From contig CAMBDL010000002.1 in NCBI GenBank assembly GCA_945865365.1, forward strand, positions 96,208 to 160,207: 64,000 nucleotides of DNA, read 5' to 3'. Shown here piece by piece: positions 57,243 through 64,000 of the stretch. The notes under the pieces were generated by a model. It saw only the letters and a list, made by a program, of their open reading frames with translations. It was not told where the DNA came from and did no database searches. The position numbers were made by a program, and so were the translations under genes. Within the stretch, counting starts at the first letter, position 1, and each line of letters starts with the position of its first letter. Origin of the DNA: Streptomyces griseus. GTDB lineage: Bacteria > Actinomycetota > Actinomycetes > Nanopelagicales > Nanopelagicaceae.

Positions 57243-58847
57243 ATGCGAATGAGGGTGAGAATCGCCAAGGGTTTGCTCATAGCCCTTGTCTTTGCCCTGA
57301 TTCCAATTTCTAATTATTCCATCAATGCTGCAGGGCCTCAAACTCCGAGCTGTGGCAATTACAAAGTAACCACAAATAAAATTATTGTTGGTGTTAAGTT
57401 TCCTAAAGGTACCTATCAAATAAATGCTTTTGGAATATCTTGTACAAAAGTGATGGGGAGCAAGGGTTTATTTGCACAGTTTCTTAAACTAAAAGACAAA
57501 GATCCACTACCTACACCCTGGATTTACTTGGCAGATGCAATTGGAGCACCAAAGTTTTCATCAGGTCCTGGAGTTGGCTTTCGCGTTCAGTTAATTACTC
57601 CAACTCCAACTCCAACTCCAACACCAACACCAACTCCATACTTGCCGCCACCAACACCAACTGTTTCTAAACAAAAAACTTCACTAATTACATATATCGA
57701 TCCAAGTGTAAGCAGTGAGAATGTTGAACTTTGTAAAATTCAACAGCTTAATAATGATAATTTAGGGGGACCGAGAACTGGATTTCCGACATCTGTTCCA
57801 CTCTATGCCGGAACAGGAACTGTGAAATGGGCTTTAGTTCCACTTGATTTTGTTGATCTGCCTGGCGAAAAAGAGTTTAATTCTCGAATAGATGATCAGA
57901 TGGCTCTAGCAACAGAGTGGGCAAATATTACAAGTGAAGGTAAATTAAAGATTGAATGGCAAGTCCAAAAAGAATGGATTCGAATGCCTGGTGTTTCAAA
58001 AGATTATGTCATTCCAGTTGCGAGTTCAAATGATTTCCGCCAACCCGAACAAGTTGCTTTCTGGCAAAAGGCAATTGTGGCTGCGGATAAGATCGTGGAT
58101 TTCACCGGTATACAAGGCATTCATTTCATTTTACCTAAAGGCCAAACCATTGCAGTAAATGGCATTAAAGCAGGATCTTGGTATCCGGCTGTGAAGGACT
58201 ACATAACTAATGAAGGAACGTCAATTGATTTCTTTTCAATCCCTGGGGAGTTTCAAGATCAAGTAAGTCAGGGGCGAACGTATTGGTCCTACTGGCTTTA
58301 CCATTACCTATCAGGGCTTGGTAATCCAAAGTATGGTGGTAGCAAAATAGCCACGCCTTTTCATACATTTTTGATTCAAGGCAGTACTGAAGGTGAGCGC
58401 GAACTGGGTGGTTGGAATCGCTTTCTATTGGGCTGGATGTCTGAGAATAGAGTTTATTGCCGTCAGGCTAGCAACATCACATCTTTGGATATCACACTTG
58501 TTCCATTGGTAGATAATAAAAATCAGGGAATTAAGTTAGCTGTTATTCCTTTATCTGGTTCTCGTGCACTCATTCTTGAGTCTAGGCGTGTGACTAAATT
58601 TGCTTGCACCACTTACACAGAGCGAAATGGTGTGCTTGCTTATGTCTATGACGCAAAATATGGGGCAACAGAGGAGTACTTTGCTGCCATTTCACCTCCT
58701 GGCAGAGCCATAGAGAGTTATTCATGTGCTTCAAGTCCAAGCAGTGATCCCTTGCTTCATCAGGGGGATAAGGTCACTTTTGAGGGAATAACAATTGAAT
58801 TGCTCCTCCATGGCGATTTTGACCGCGTAAGAATAACCCGCCCTTAA
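57243..58847 (+). CDS. Secreted M6-peptidase-like protein, probably inactive
   Basis: The protein has 534 residues with a signal peptide (GLLIALVFALIPISNYSINA). An N-terminal module (about 35-120: CGNYKVTTNKIIVGVKFPKG, then ISCTKVMGSKGLFAQFLKLK) is followed by a Thr/Pro linker and a domain resembling M6/immune-inhibitor-A peptidases. The position where HExxH would be expected (about 345-360) reads WLYHYLSGLGNPKYGG and has no HExxH, so catalysis is doubtful. The C-terminal fold motifs are retained (FLLGWMSENRV and ALILESRRV). It probably acts outside the cell in binding. The start is leaderless. Confidence 0.62.
   Translation: MRMRVRIAKGLLIALVFALIPISNYSINAAGPQTPSCGNYKVTTNKIIVGVKFPKGTYQINAFGISCTKVMGSKGLFAQFLKLKDKDPLPTPWIYLADAIGAPKFSSGPGVGFRVQLITPTPTPTPTPTPTPYLPPPTPTVSKQKTSLITYIDPSVSSENVELCKIQQLNNDNLGGPRTGFPTSVPLYAGTGTVKWALVPLDFVDLPGEKEFNSRIDDQMALATEWANITSEGKLKIEWQVQKEWIRMPGVSKDYVIPVASSNDFRQPEQVAFWQKAIVAADKIVDFTGIQGIHFILPKGQTIAVNGIKAGSWYPAVKDYITNEGTSIDFFSIPGEFQDQVSQGRTYWSYWLYHYLSGLGNPKYGGSKIATPFHTFLIQGSTEGERELGGWNRFLLGWMSENRVYCRQASNITSLDITLVPLVDNKNQGIKLAVIPLSGSRALILESRRVTKFACTTYTERNGVLAYVYDAKYGATEEYFAAISPPGRAIESYSCASSPSSDPLLHQGDKVTFEGITIELLLHGDFDRVRITRP
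57598..57655 (+). repeat. Thr-Pro repeat DNA
   Basis: A six-base ACNCCA repeat encodes a TPTP linker of about 15 residues, plus PPPTPT, between two domains of the secreted protein. It is a length-variable low-complexity stretch. Confidence 0.85.
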
Positions 58848-58886
58848 AATTTAAGCTTAAAACTAGGGAGCCACAATTCCATGTCT

Positions 58887-58892
58887 TATAAT
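58887..58892 (+). promoter_or_regulatory. Perfect -10 TATAAT for the Rieske gene
   Basis: TATAAT lies 7 nt before GTG 58900, consistent with a leaderless mRNA. No good -35 box is seen. Confidence 0.6.
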
Positions 58893-58899
58893 TGCGCTC

Positions 58900-59478
58900 G
58901 TGATTGAATTCTCTCGCAGAGTGTTATTAACACTTCTAGGTGCACTTATTACAGGTGTAGTTAGTGAAAGCGCTGATGCTGCAACCACTAAGAAATCAAC
59001 ACCTACTCCAACACCAAAGAAATCAACACCTCCGCCCACTCCGAAAAAACCCACGCCAACTCCGAAAAAACCAACACCTACGCCCACTCCGAAAAAACCA
59101 ACACCAACACCAACTCAAAGTGCGAAAGCATCTCCAACTCCTTCCACAACACACAGCAAGGTTCCTGAGGGGATATTTATTGCAAAGAGTAGTGATCTAC
59201 TCCTTCGACAAACAAAGATATTTGTCCTTAAAGATTCATTTGGAATCTCTACCAGATACTGCCTAACAAGAAATTCAAGAGGTGTTTTTGCCTTCGATAC
59301 TAAGTGCACGCATGCCGGTGCTCCTACAGCTTTGCAAGGCACAGAGCTTCTATGCCCAGCACATGGATCTGTCTTTGATTCACAAACAGGCAGAGTCATT
59401 ACTGGACCAGCCGTCGAACCGCTCAAGAGTTATCGCACAGTTGAAGTTAATGGAGAAATACGAATCGTTATTGCTTAA
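58900..59478 (+). CDS. Tat-exported Rieske 2Fe-2S protein on a Pro/Thr/Lys stalk
   Basis: This 192-residue protein has a twin-arginine signal (FSRRVLLTLLGALITG), a Pro/Thr/Lys linker (about 30-88) and a Rieske domain with cluster ligands C136-T-H138 and C152-P-A-H155. It is a small extracytoplasmic electron-transfer or oxidoreductase subunit rather than a bc1 component, since no cytochrome gene is nearby. The start is GTG 58900. It is convergent with DUF1501 (11 bp overlap), which also carries a Tat signal. Confidence 0.88.
   Translation: MIEFSRRVLLTLLGALITGVVSESADAATTKKSTPTPTPKKSTPPPTPKKPTPTPKKPTPTPTPKKPTPTPTQSAKASPTPSTTHSKVPEGIFIAKSSDLLLRQTKIFVLKDSFGISTRYCLTRNSRGVFAFDTKCTHAGAPTALQGTELLCPAHGSVFDSQTGRVITGPAVEPLKSYRTVEVNGEIRIVIA
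59038..59099 (+). repeat. 14-bp repeat with A6 tracts in the Rieske linker
   Basis: actccgaaaaaacc occurs exactly three times (59038-59051, 59059-59072, 59086-59099), encoding TPKKP units. The six-A tracts are slippage-prone, so linker length or reading frame could vary. Confidence 0.85.
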
Positions 59479-60958
59479 TTGTATATCCTCTTGGGCACTT
59501 TGGATTAGTTCCGGTAACTCTGATGGTTCTACCATTCTTAACACAAGTAATGGTCTTCTTCACACTTTTTGCAACTGGAGTTGGACTAGCTACTGCGACA
59601 GGTGCAGAAGCCGGTAACTGATTCATGTCATAAGCAACACTTCCAAGTGCATTCCGAACATTTTTTGGAAAACTCTCCGGAAGTGGGGTTTCAGATAAAT
59701 GCTTCATGACTGAAAGAACTTCTGGTCTGAAGTTTGGAAATACTTGTGCTGCACCGGTTGCTGTAATGCCTGCTCTTCGTGTGAGAATCTCACTTAATAG
59801 GCTTCTGTAATCTGCGGTTACAACCAAATCGCCATCTTTGAGTTGCTTTTCGTCTAAGCCAGGGAATCTTCCATGAATTTTCCCACCGTTTACACCACCA
59901 CCTGCAACAAAGGTGCTCGAACCCCAGCCATGATCTGTTCCAGATGATTGATTCTGGCTCACTCTTCTTCCAAACTCGGTGACAGTTACAACGGTTACTC
60001 TCGACCAGAGAACTCCAAGATCTTCTCTAAAAGAAGCAATTGATCCAGCAAGATCTGCAAGATATGAGGTTAGCCAACCATCTTCAAGGTTTCCCATATT
60101 TGCGTGCATATCCCAGTCGCCCTGAAATTCAATATCGACAGCGCGTACACCAATACCTGCTTTCAATAATGCTGCTACATCTTTAAATCTTTGGCCCGTT
60201 CCTGTATTTGGATAAGTCACCGTACTTTTCTGTGCGCTAGCCATGGCAACTTGATCTAAAGCTTGAATAGTGGACTTTGCTTGAGTTGCCCAAATATTTG
60301 TCCATCGACCATGTGTTTCATCTATAAATCCAGCCAAGTCCTCTGCCTTATATCCAAAAACAGAGTCTAATTTAAAATTATTTATTGAATCGACATTTAC
60401 AGGAGCTGCTTTACCGCCAATTAGTTGTCTAGTAGTTGATCCAATTCCTACAGATTGCACCACTGAACCAGTACCAGCCACATCTAAGAAGCGGGCAATC
60501 CAGCCGCTTCGCTTATCTTTTTCACCATAAGCAGCATAAGCCACATCTGAAATCTCATCAAAGTGACTACGCGAATGTGTTGGTGCGCCAACTGTGTTTA
60601 CTATTGCAAGCTCTTTAGCTTCCCATAAAGGAATTAATTTTTTGAGAGCAGGATGTAGGCCAAACTCTCGATCAAGAGGCAGCAAGCTTGAATTGGGGAT
60701 GTAAATCTCGCCTCGAACTTTTCGCATCAAGTTTTCATCTGTTGGAACAACGGCGCTCAAACTATCAAATCCTCCGCGAAGCACGAGAGTAACGACCACA
60801 TCAGGAACTTCGGTAGTGGAGGCAGCAAAGGTATATCGAATTCCATTTGCCGAAAGTATTGTCATTCCGCCAAATAGGACTACTCCACGGAGGAACTGTC
60901 GACGAGAAAATCCCTCTCGCCCTTCAGGGCAATTATTTATTGCATCCTCTGTAATCAT
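59468..60958 (-). CDS. DUF1501 protein with Tat signal and Cys tail
   Basis: This 496-residue protein has a Tat signal (GFSRRQFLRGVVLFGG, residues 16-31) and the DUF1501 fold (LRGGFDSLSAVVPTDE, THSRSHFDEISDVAY, WGSSTFVAGGGVNGGKIHG). The last 30 residues (59471-59560) form the tail KKTITCVK...KCPRGYTIKQ also found in the trypsin-like protein at the end of the window. DUF1501 resembles alkaline-phosphatase-like folds; its activity is unknown. ATG 60958 overlaps the DUF1800 stop (ATGA), so the two are co-translated. Confidence 0.88.
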   Translation of the reverse strand: MITEDAINNCPEGREGFSRRQFLRGVVLFGGMTILSANGIRYTFAASTTEVPDVVVTLVLRGGFDSLSAVVPTDENLMRKVRGEIYIPNSSLLPLDREFGLHPALKKLIPLWEAKELAIVNTVGAPTHSRSHFDEISDVAYAAYGEKDKRSGWIARFLDVAGTGSVVQSVGIGSTTRQLIGGKAAPVNVDSINNFKLDSVFGYKAEDLAGFIDETHGRWTNIWATQAKSTIQALDQVAMASAQKSTVTYPNTGTGQRFKDVAALLKAGIGVRAVDIEFQGDWDMHANMGNLEDGWLTSYLADLAGSIASFREDLGVLWSRVTVVTVTEFGRRVSQNQSSGTDHGWGSSTFVAGGGVNGGKIHGRFPGLDEKQLKDGDLVVTADYRSLLSEILTRRAGITATGAAQVFPNFRPEVLSVMKHLSETPLPESFPKNVRNALGSVAYDMNQLPASAPVAVASPTPVAKSVKKTITCVKNGRTIRVTGTNPKCPRGYTIKQ

Positions 60959-62532
60959 CGCAGACTCCAAACAGGTAGTTGGAAAATCAGGCGAGCAATC
61001 AGTGCTGTGATATCACGATATGAATCATTCATGTTGGGGTTTGGGCCAAAGACTTTTGCTACAGCATTTCGAATTGAAATACGATCAGCGCTACCTAGCT
61101 CCTTAAAGAGGAGTACCTGAGCGAGCTGATCTATTTGCTTATCTACCTTTGTTTCTCGGCTTGCAAGTAGCGAATCCCACGAAGGCTGGTTCCAAGTATT
61201 GCCTTGGATAAAGTGTCCATAAACATTCCAACGCAGCAGCTGATAATTTGCATTTACCCAACTGGATGCAATATCTGGATAACCATCAGGAAAGGGCCAC
61301 GATAAAGGTGCATGCCCCAGACGTTTTAACTCATCTGGCACAACTGCCGGATACGCAAACTCTTTGGTCATGCCCTTCCACTTTTGTACTCTAGAAAAGT
61401 TGGGCCAAACATCTAGGGTTCGAGCAACTGAAACGTAATCTTCACCTGGTCGCTTCAACTTTTTGCCTACGGCGTTTTTGAAGTCAGAGTGCTGATAGAC
61501 GGCCTTTAAAACCGCCTTGATATCACCACCACTTGAAGTGTAGGAGGAAGCAATATCACTGATGAATTGTTGTGAGGGTACATCCTCAACAAAGCGGCGC
61601 CCTAGTTTCAGAGCAATTGCCTTAGCAGTGTCAGGATGAGAAGCCAAATAGCTGAGAAGCGATTTTATTGCGGGTAGAACTTCATCGATTGTTGTGACAG
61701 TTTTCTGCCAGCCCATAATTTTGAAAGTGCCGTAGTTTTGACGTTCTCCATGCAACATGGTTGCAAAAGGTGGAACGTCTATAAAAGTATCGCCGACAGG
61801 CCTTGAGCCCTTCCCTCTTTGGTACCAGCGCTCAGGCCACTTCACTCGTAAACCTGAAAATAATTTTGCAACATTAATAATGTCTGATTGGGTATAGCCA
61901 GATTTAGGTGTCACCGTATACAGCTCTAACAATTCGCGCCCATAATTCTCATTAGGTTGCTCTTTAGTGCTTAATTCGCCATCTAGATAAACAATCATTG
62001 CCGGATGCAGTGCTGATGCTTGTAATAAATCTTCGAATTTACCTAAAGCATGTTGACGAATTACCTGCTTATTCCAATCGTTGGTATGCCAATCAAGATT
62101 TCCATCTTTTGTCTCATCTCCGAGGGTCGTAATATTCAAGTGGTCATGCCAAAACTCGACCATCATTTCAAATATTTGCCGATCGGAATGCGTTTGCTGA
62201 ATAAGAGAGTAGAGATGTAGAACTCTGCCAGTCAAATGGTTTGAATAAAATATTTGCCCTTTGCTCATATCGCCTTCAGATTCAGCCAAGGGCCATAAGA
62301 AATTCATATCTTTATGGATGTAATTGAAAATATCCCACTTTGCAAGATAGGCCCCTACTTTAGTATCTGATAAAGCCAGATGATCTAGTTGTTTTTCAAA
62401 CCATGCATCTGCGCCAAGCTTGGTTATTTCCGAGACTAAATCCTTTGTTGGCCCATATGTAAATCTATGAAGTAGGTGAATAATTGGATCACTCGATGGT
62501 GATGTTGCACCCGCGCCCCAACTAGATTCCAT
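60955..62532 (-). CDS. DUF1800 family protein
   Basis: This 525-residue protein has LLHRFTYGPTKDLVSEITKL, then QIFEMMVEFWHDHLNI and NYGRELLELYTV, the signature of DUF1800, a partner of DUF1501 in many bacteria. The function is unknown. No clear signal peptide is visible at the N-terminus, so it may be exported with DUF1501 by the Tat system (inference). It starts at ATG 62532. Confidence 0.9.
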   Translation of the reverse strand: MESSWGAGATSPSSDPIIHLLHRFTYGPTKDLVSEITKLGADAWFEKQLDHLALSDTKVGAYLAKWDIFNYIHKDMNFLWPLAESEGDMSKGQIFYSNHLTGRVLHLYSLIQQTHSDRQIFEMMVEFWHDHLNITTLGDETKDGNLDWHTNDWNKQVIRQHALGKFEDLLQASALHPAMIVYLDGELSTKEQPNENYGRELLELYTVTPKSGYTQSDIINVAKLFSGLRVKWPERWYQRGKGSRPVGDTFIDVPPFATMLHGERQNYGTFKIMGWQKTVTTIDEVLPAIKSLLSYLASHPDTAKAIALKLGRRFVEDVPSQQFISDIASSYTSSGGDIKAVLKAVYQHSDFKNAVGKKLKRPGEDYVSVARTLDVWPNFSRVQKWKGMTKEFAYPAVVPDELKRLGHAPLSWPFPDGYPDIASSWVNANYQLLRWNVYGHFIQGNTWNQPSWDSLLASRETKVDKQIDQLAQVLLFKELGSADRISIRNAVAKVFGPNPNMNDSYRDITALIARLIFQLPVWSLR

Positions 62533-62628
62533 AGTGTTAGCTTACAGCGGCAGGTTTGGCAAACACATCCACTATTCAAGGGTTTGATCTACATCCAAGG
62601 TTTGGACATAGAACTCGGATTCACTTAC

Positions 62629-62654
62629 ATAAGTGGGTTGTGAGGGACTCGAAC
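62629..62654. repeat. 26-bp direct repeat, copy 1 (att-like, tRNA 3'-end-like)
   Basis: This is an exact copy of 63791-63816 (core gggttgtgagggactcgaac). Its complement reads GTTCGAGTCCCTCACAACCC, like a tRNA T-loop, T-stem and acceptor 3' strand. Here it continues into gaacccc, so the T-stem can pair partly. It lies upstream of the protease gene, in the 200-bp gap after the DUF1800 start. Confidence 0.85.
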
Positions 62655-62732
62655 CCCAGGCCCGGTGGTTCTCTCAGATTAAAGCAATTGGAGCCTAGCC
62701 AATTTAACGTATTCAGGAGTAAATTTGCTCAC

Positions 62733-63794
62733 ATGAGATGGACTAAGGGCACGGCAACATTTATCTTCGCTATGTTGTGCCTGCTTTTGTATAGCAACAC
62801 ATCTTATGCGAGCTATGAAAGCGCTCCAGATTATAGTAATGGCCGGATAGTTCCACTGATGTCTAGCCCTAACGACCTAAACTCAAATGGTTCTGGCTTT
62901 CTTTATTCATCAAGAATCGTCTTTACCTCAGGGCATACTGCGTTTAGCTTTAATAGCAATGGAGAACGTCAAGAGTTTCGCCCTAACCTTGCGGTGGGCA
63001 AACCAAATGCGAATATCAAGACTATTGGTTCTGGCGTGCGTGTAATAAAGCGAATTTCGGCACCGAAGTACCTAGGTAATGACAGTCCTGACTTACACGA
63101 TTTTGCGATATTAATTTTAGAGAGTGATCTTATTCCCGCTGAACCAGTTCAACTACTGACACCAGAAATTGAGCAGATTCTCGTTGAAAAAAGAGCAGAA
63201 GTGAAAATACATGGTTATGGAAATACCGTTGATGTGTGCGGCTCAGGGGAGTCATTGCCGTGTAAGACAAATAGATTTAAAGCCTCTGATGTTCCACGAT
63301 CGATAACAGCGACTCTTCGTCCAGCCGCAGATTTCCCAACTCTTGTTGGGTATCAAGTTCCAAAGCGGCTTTCAGAACAATTACTTTTCTTCACTCCCGG
63401 AAAATCGAGTATGTGCGGCGGAGATTCTGGCGGTTCGCTCACAACTACGATTAACGGAAATATTATGTATCTTGCGAATATTGGCACAGCTGACAGGATT
63501 TATGCGTGTGGCCAGTCTCCATCTTTCGATGGTAAAGGTGGAATCAATTATTCCCAACCTATTTATCGCTACTTAGACCTCATCAAGGAAGCTGAGACAT
63601 TTGTGGCCACGCAGATTGCTTTAGAGAAAGCAGAAGCCAAGGCCGCAGCCGAACTAAAGGCCAAGCAAGAAGCAGAGGCTAAGGCAGCTGTAGCAGTGAA
63701 AAAGAAAACCACAATCACTTGCGTAAAAGGGGAGCAGATAAAGAAAATAACTGCAGTTAAACCTGTTTGTCCAAAGGGCTATAAGAAAAAATAA
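62733..63794 (+). CDS. Secreted trypsin-like serine protease with Cys tail
   Basis: This 353-residue protein has a signal peptide (TATFIFAMLCLLLYSNTSYA). The catalytic triad is H68 (TSGHTAF), D123 (LHDFAIL) and S232 (CGGDSGGS), all intact. A helical Ala/Lys/Glu stalk (about 290-323) leads to the 30-residue tail KKTTITCVK...PVCPKGYKKK. ATG 62733 gives the signal peptide at the N-terminus; the in-frame extension to 62556 runs through the tRNA-like repeat. The stop codon lies inside repeat copy 2. Confidence 0.88.
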   Translation: MRWTKGTATFIFAMLCLLLYSNTSYASYESAPDYSNGRIVPLMSSPNDLNSNGSGFLYSSRIVFTSGHTAFSFNSNGERQEFRPNLAVGKPNANIKTIGSGVRVIKRISAPKYLGNDSPDLHDFAILILESDLIPAEPVQLLTPEIEQILVEKRAEVKIHGYGNTVDVCGSGESLPCKTNRFKASDVPRSITATLRPAADFPTLVGYQVPKRLSEQLLFFTPGKSSMCGGDSGGSLTTTINGNIMYLANIGTADRIYACGQSPSFDGKGGINYSQPIYRYLDLIKEAETFVATQIALEKAEAKAAAELKAKQEAEAKAAVAVKKKTTITCVKGEQIKKITAVKPVCPKGYKKK

Positions 63795-63816
63795 GTGGGT
63801 TGTGAGGGACTCGAAC
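63791..63816. repeat. 26-bp direct repeat, copy 2 (att-like, contains protease stop)
   Basis: This is the second exact copy of the 26-bp repeat. It begins with the last base of the final lysine codon and includes the TAA stop of the protease gene. Confidence 0.85.
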
Positions 63817-63869
63817 TACATATCCTTCATAGGCCACATATGGATTCAATTGATCTTGATCCACAACCC
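63797..63869 (-). other. tRNA-like remnant or structure
   Basis: gggttgtg (63797-63804) and cacaaccc (63862-63869) are perfectly complementary and 73 nt apart end to end, the size of a tRNA. A T-loop-like TTCGAGT is present. But the T-stem does not pair, position 33 is not U and the D-loop lacks GG, so it is not called as a tRNA. The remaining 131 bp to the window end contain no recognised gene. Confidence 0.35.
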
Positions 63870-64000
63870 ATATTAGGGATGGGGTCTGACAATTACTAGA
63901 TATTGAACAGATTTAGGTCAGATGAGGTCGGCAAGCATCTCTTAATCACTAACTATTCAATTCACAGCGCTTTATATTTTTAGGCCTACACTAAGAGAAA

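Noticed and set aside
59038..59099. CRISPR-like repeats
   Set aside because: The repeats are in frame, encode TPKKP and have no unique spacers of regular length.
58964..59266. A 100-residue His/Gln/Leu-rich frame overlapping the Rieske gene
   Set aside because: It is the out-of-frame reading of the Pro/Thr/Lys repeat and has no domain.
62556..62732. N-terminal extension of the trypsin-like protein
   Set aside because: It includes VVRDSNPRPGGS, a tRNA-type artefact from repeat copy 1, and would bury the signal peptide 60 residues inside.
63797..63869. A functional tRNA at the window end
   Set aside because: The acceptor stem pairs, but the T-stem does not, U33 is missing and the D-loop lacks GG.

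Overview
The window reads as ordinary chromosome of a small, streamlined actinobacterium of moderate-to-low GC, most like the freshwater acI / Nanopelagicales lineage (Candidatus Planktophila or Nanopelagicus). The assignment is an inference. It rests on two WhiB proteins, MtrAB, a PdtaS-type kinase, a mycothiol-type deacetylase, GTP-dependent PEPCK and DUF3107/DUF3499/DUF5719/DUF6459/DUF6912 families, combined with AT-rich codons, very short intergenic gaps, many ATGA/TAATG overlaps and many apparently leaderless genes. No insertion sequence, phage gene, rRNA or CRISPR array was seen. One intact tRNA (Arg, CCG) is present.

Layout. 1-2.7 kb: 3' end of mrp, convergent with a DUF1003 / MgtE_N-CBS pair. 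2.7-5.1 kb: DMT exporter, PHP phosphoesterase and MarC in one overlapping operon. 5.1-7.3 kb (minus): TetR, DUF3107 and a DEAD-box helicase. 7.4-12.4 kb: MoeZ-rhodanese, MshB-like deacetylase, small membrane protein, 7Fe ferredoxin, DapC-like aminotransferase and a sugar nucleotidyltransferase. 12.5-26 kb: the conserved actinobacterial envelope and regulation block whiB2 - GT2 membrane glycosyltransferase - DUF5719 - DUF3499 - manB - ahcY - mtrA - mtrB - comF - secA. lpqB and hpf, which usually sit in this block, are absent. 26-30.7 kb: DUF6459, SAF protein, CpaE/Ssd-like ATPase, DUF6912, pdtaS, whiB1 and tRNA-Arg.

30.8-41.9 kb: msrA-msrB, an AlkA-like glycosylase, DUF4389, a LacI regulator with helically phased upstream repeats followed by a PatB-type C-S lyase, a PYROXD2-like oxidoreductase and a cystathionine gamma-synthase-like enzyme, then small membrane proteins, a short HPF, TerC, a GH13 glucosidase and a secreted protein. 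42-50.5 kb: an orphan two-component system, a methyltransferase, a long-type ArgG, an FKBP lipoprotein, an aquaporin-arsenate reductase pair, a YtcJ-type amidohydrolase and PrpB. 50.6-55.2 kb: sulfate activation (cysD, cysNC fusion), a TauE/SafE permease and a sulfotransferase, which together look like PAPS production for sulfation. 55.3-57.1 kb: PEPCK.

57.2-63.8 kb is the least ordinary part. It is a run of exported proteins: an M6-peptidase-like protein without a recognisable HExxH site, a Tat-exported Rieske protein on a Pro/Thr/Lys stalk, a DUF1800-DUF1501 pair with a Tat signal on DUF1501, and a complete trypsin-like protease. DUF1501 and the protease share a Cys-containing C-terminal tail of about 30 residues. 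The protease gene is flanked by a perfect 26-bp direct repeat resembling the 3' end of a tRNA, as expected for an att-flanked cassette. This section is the best candidate for something undescribed.
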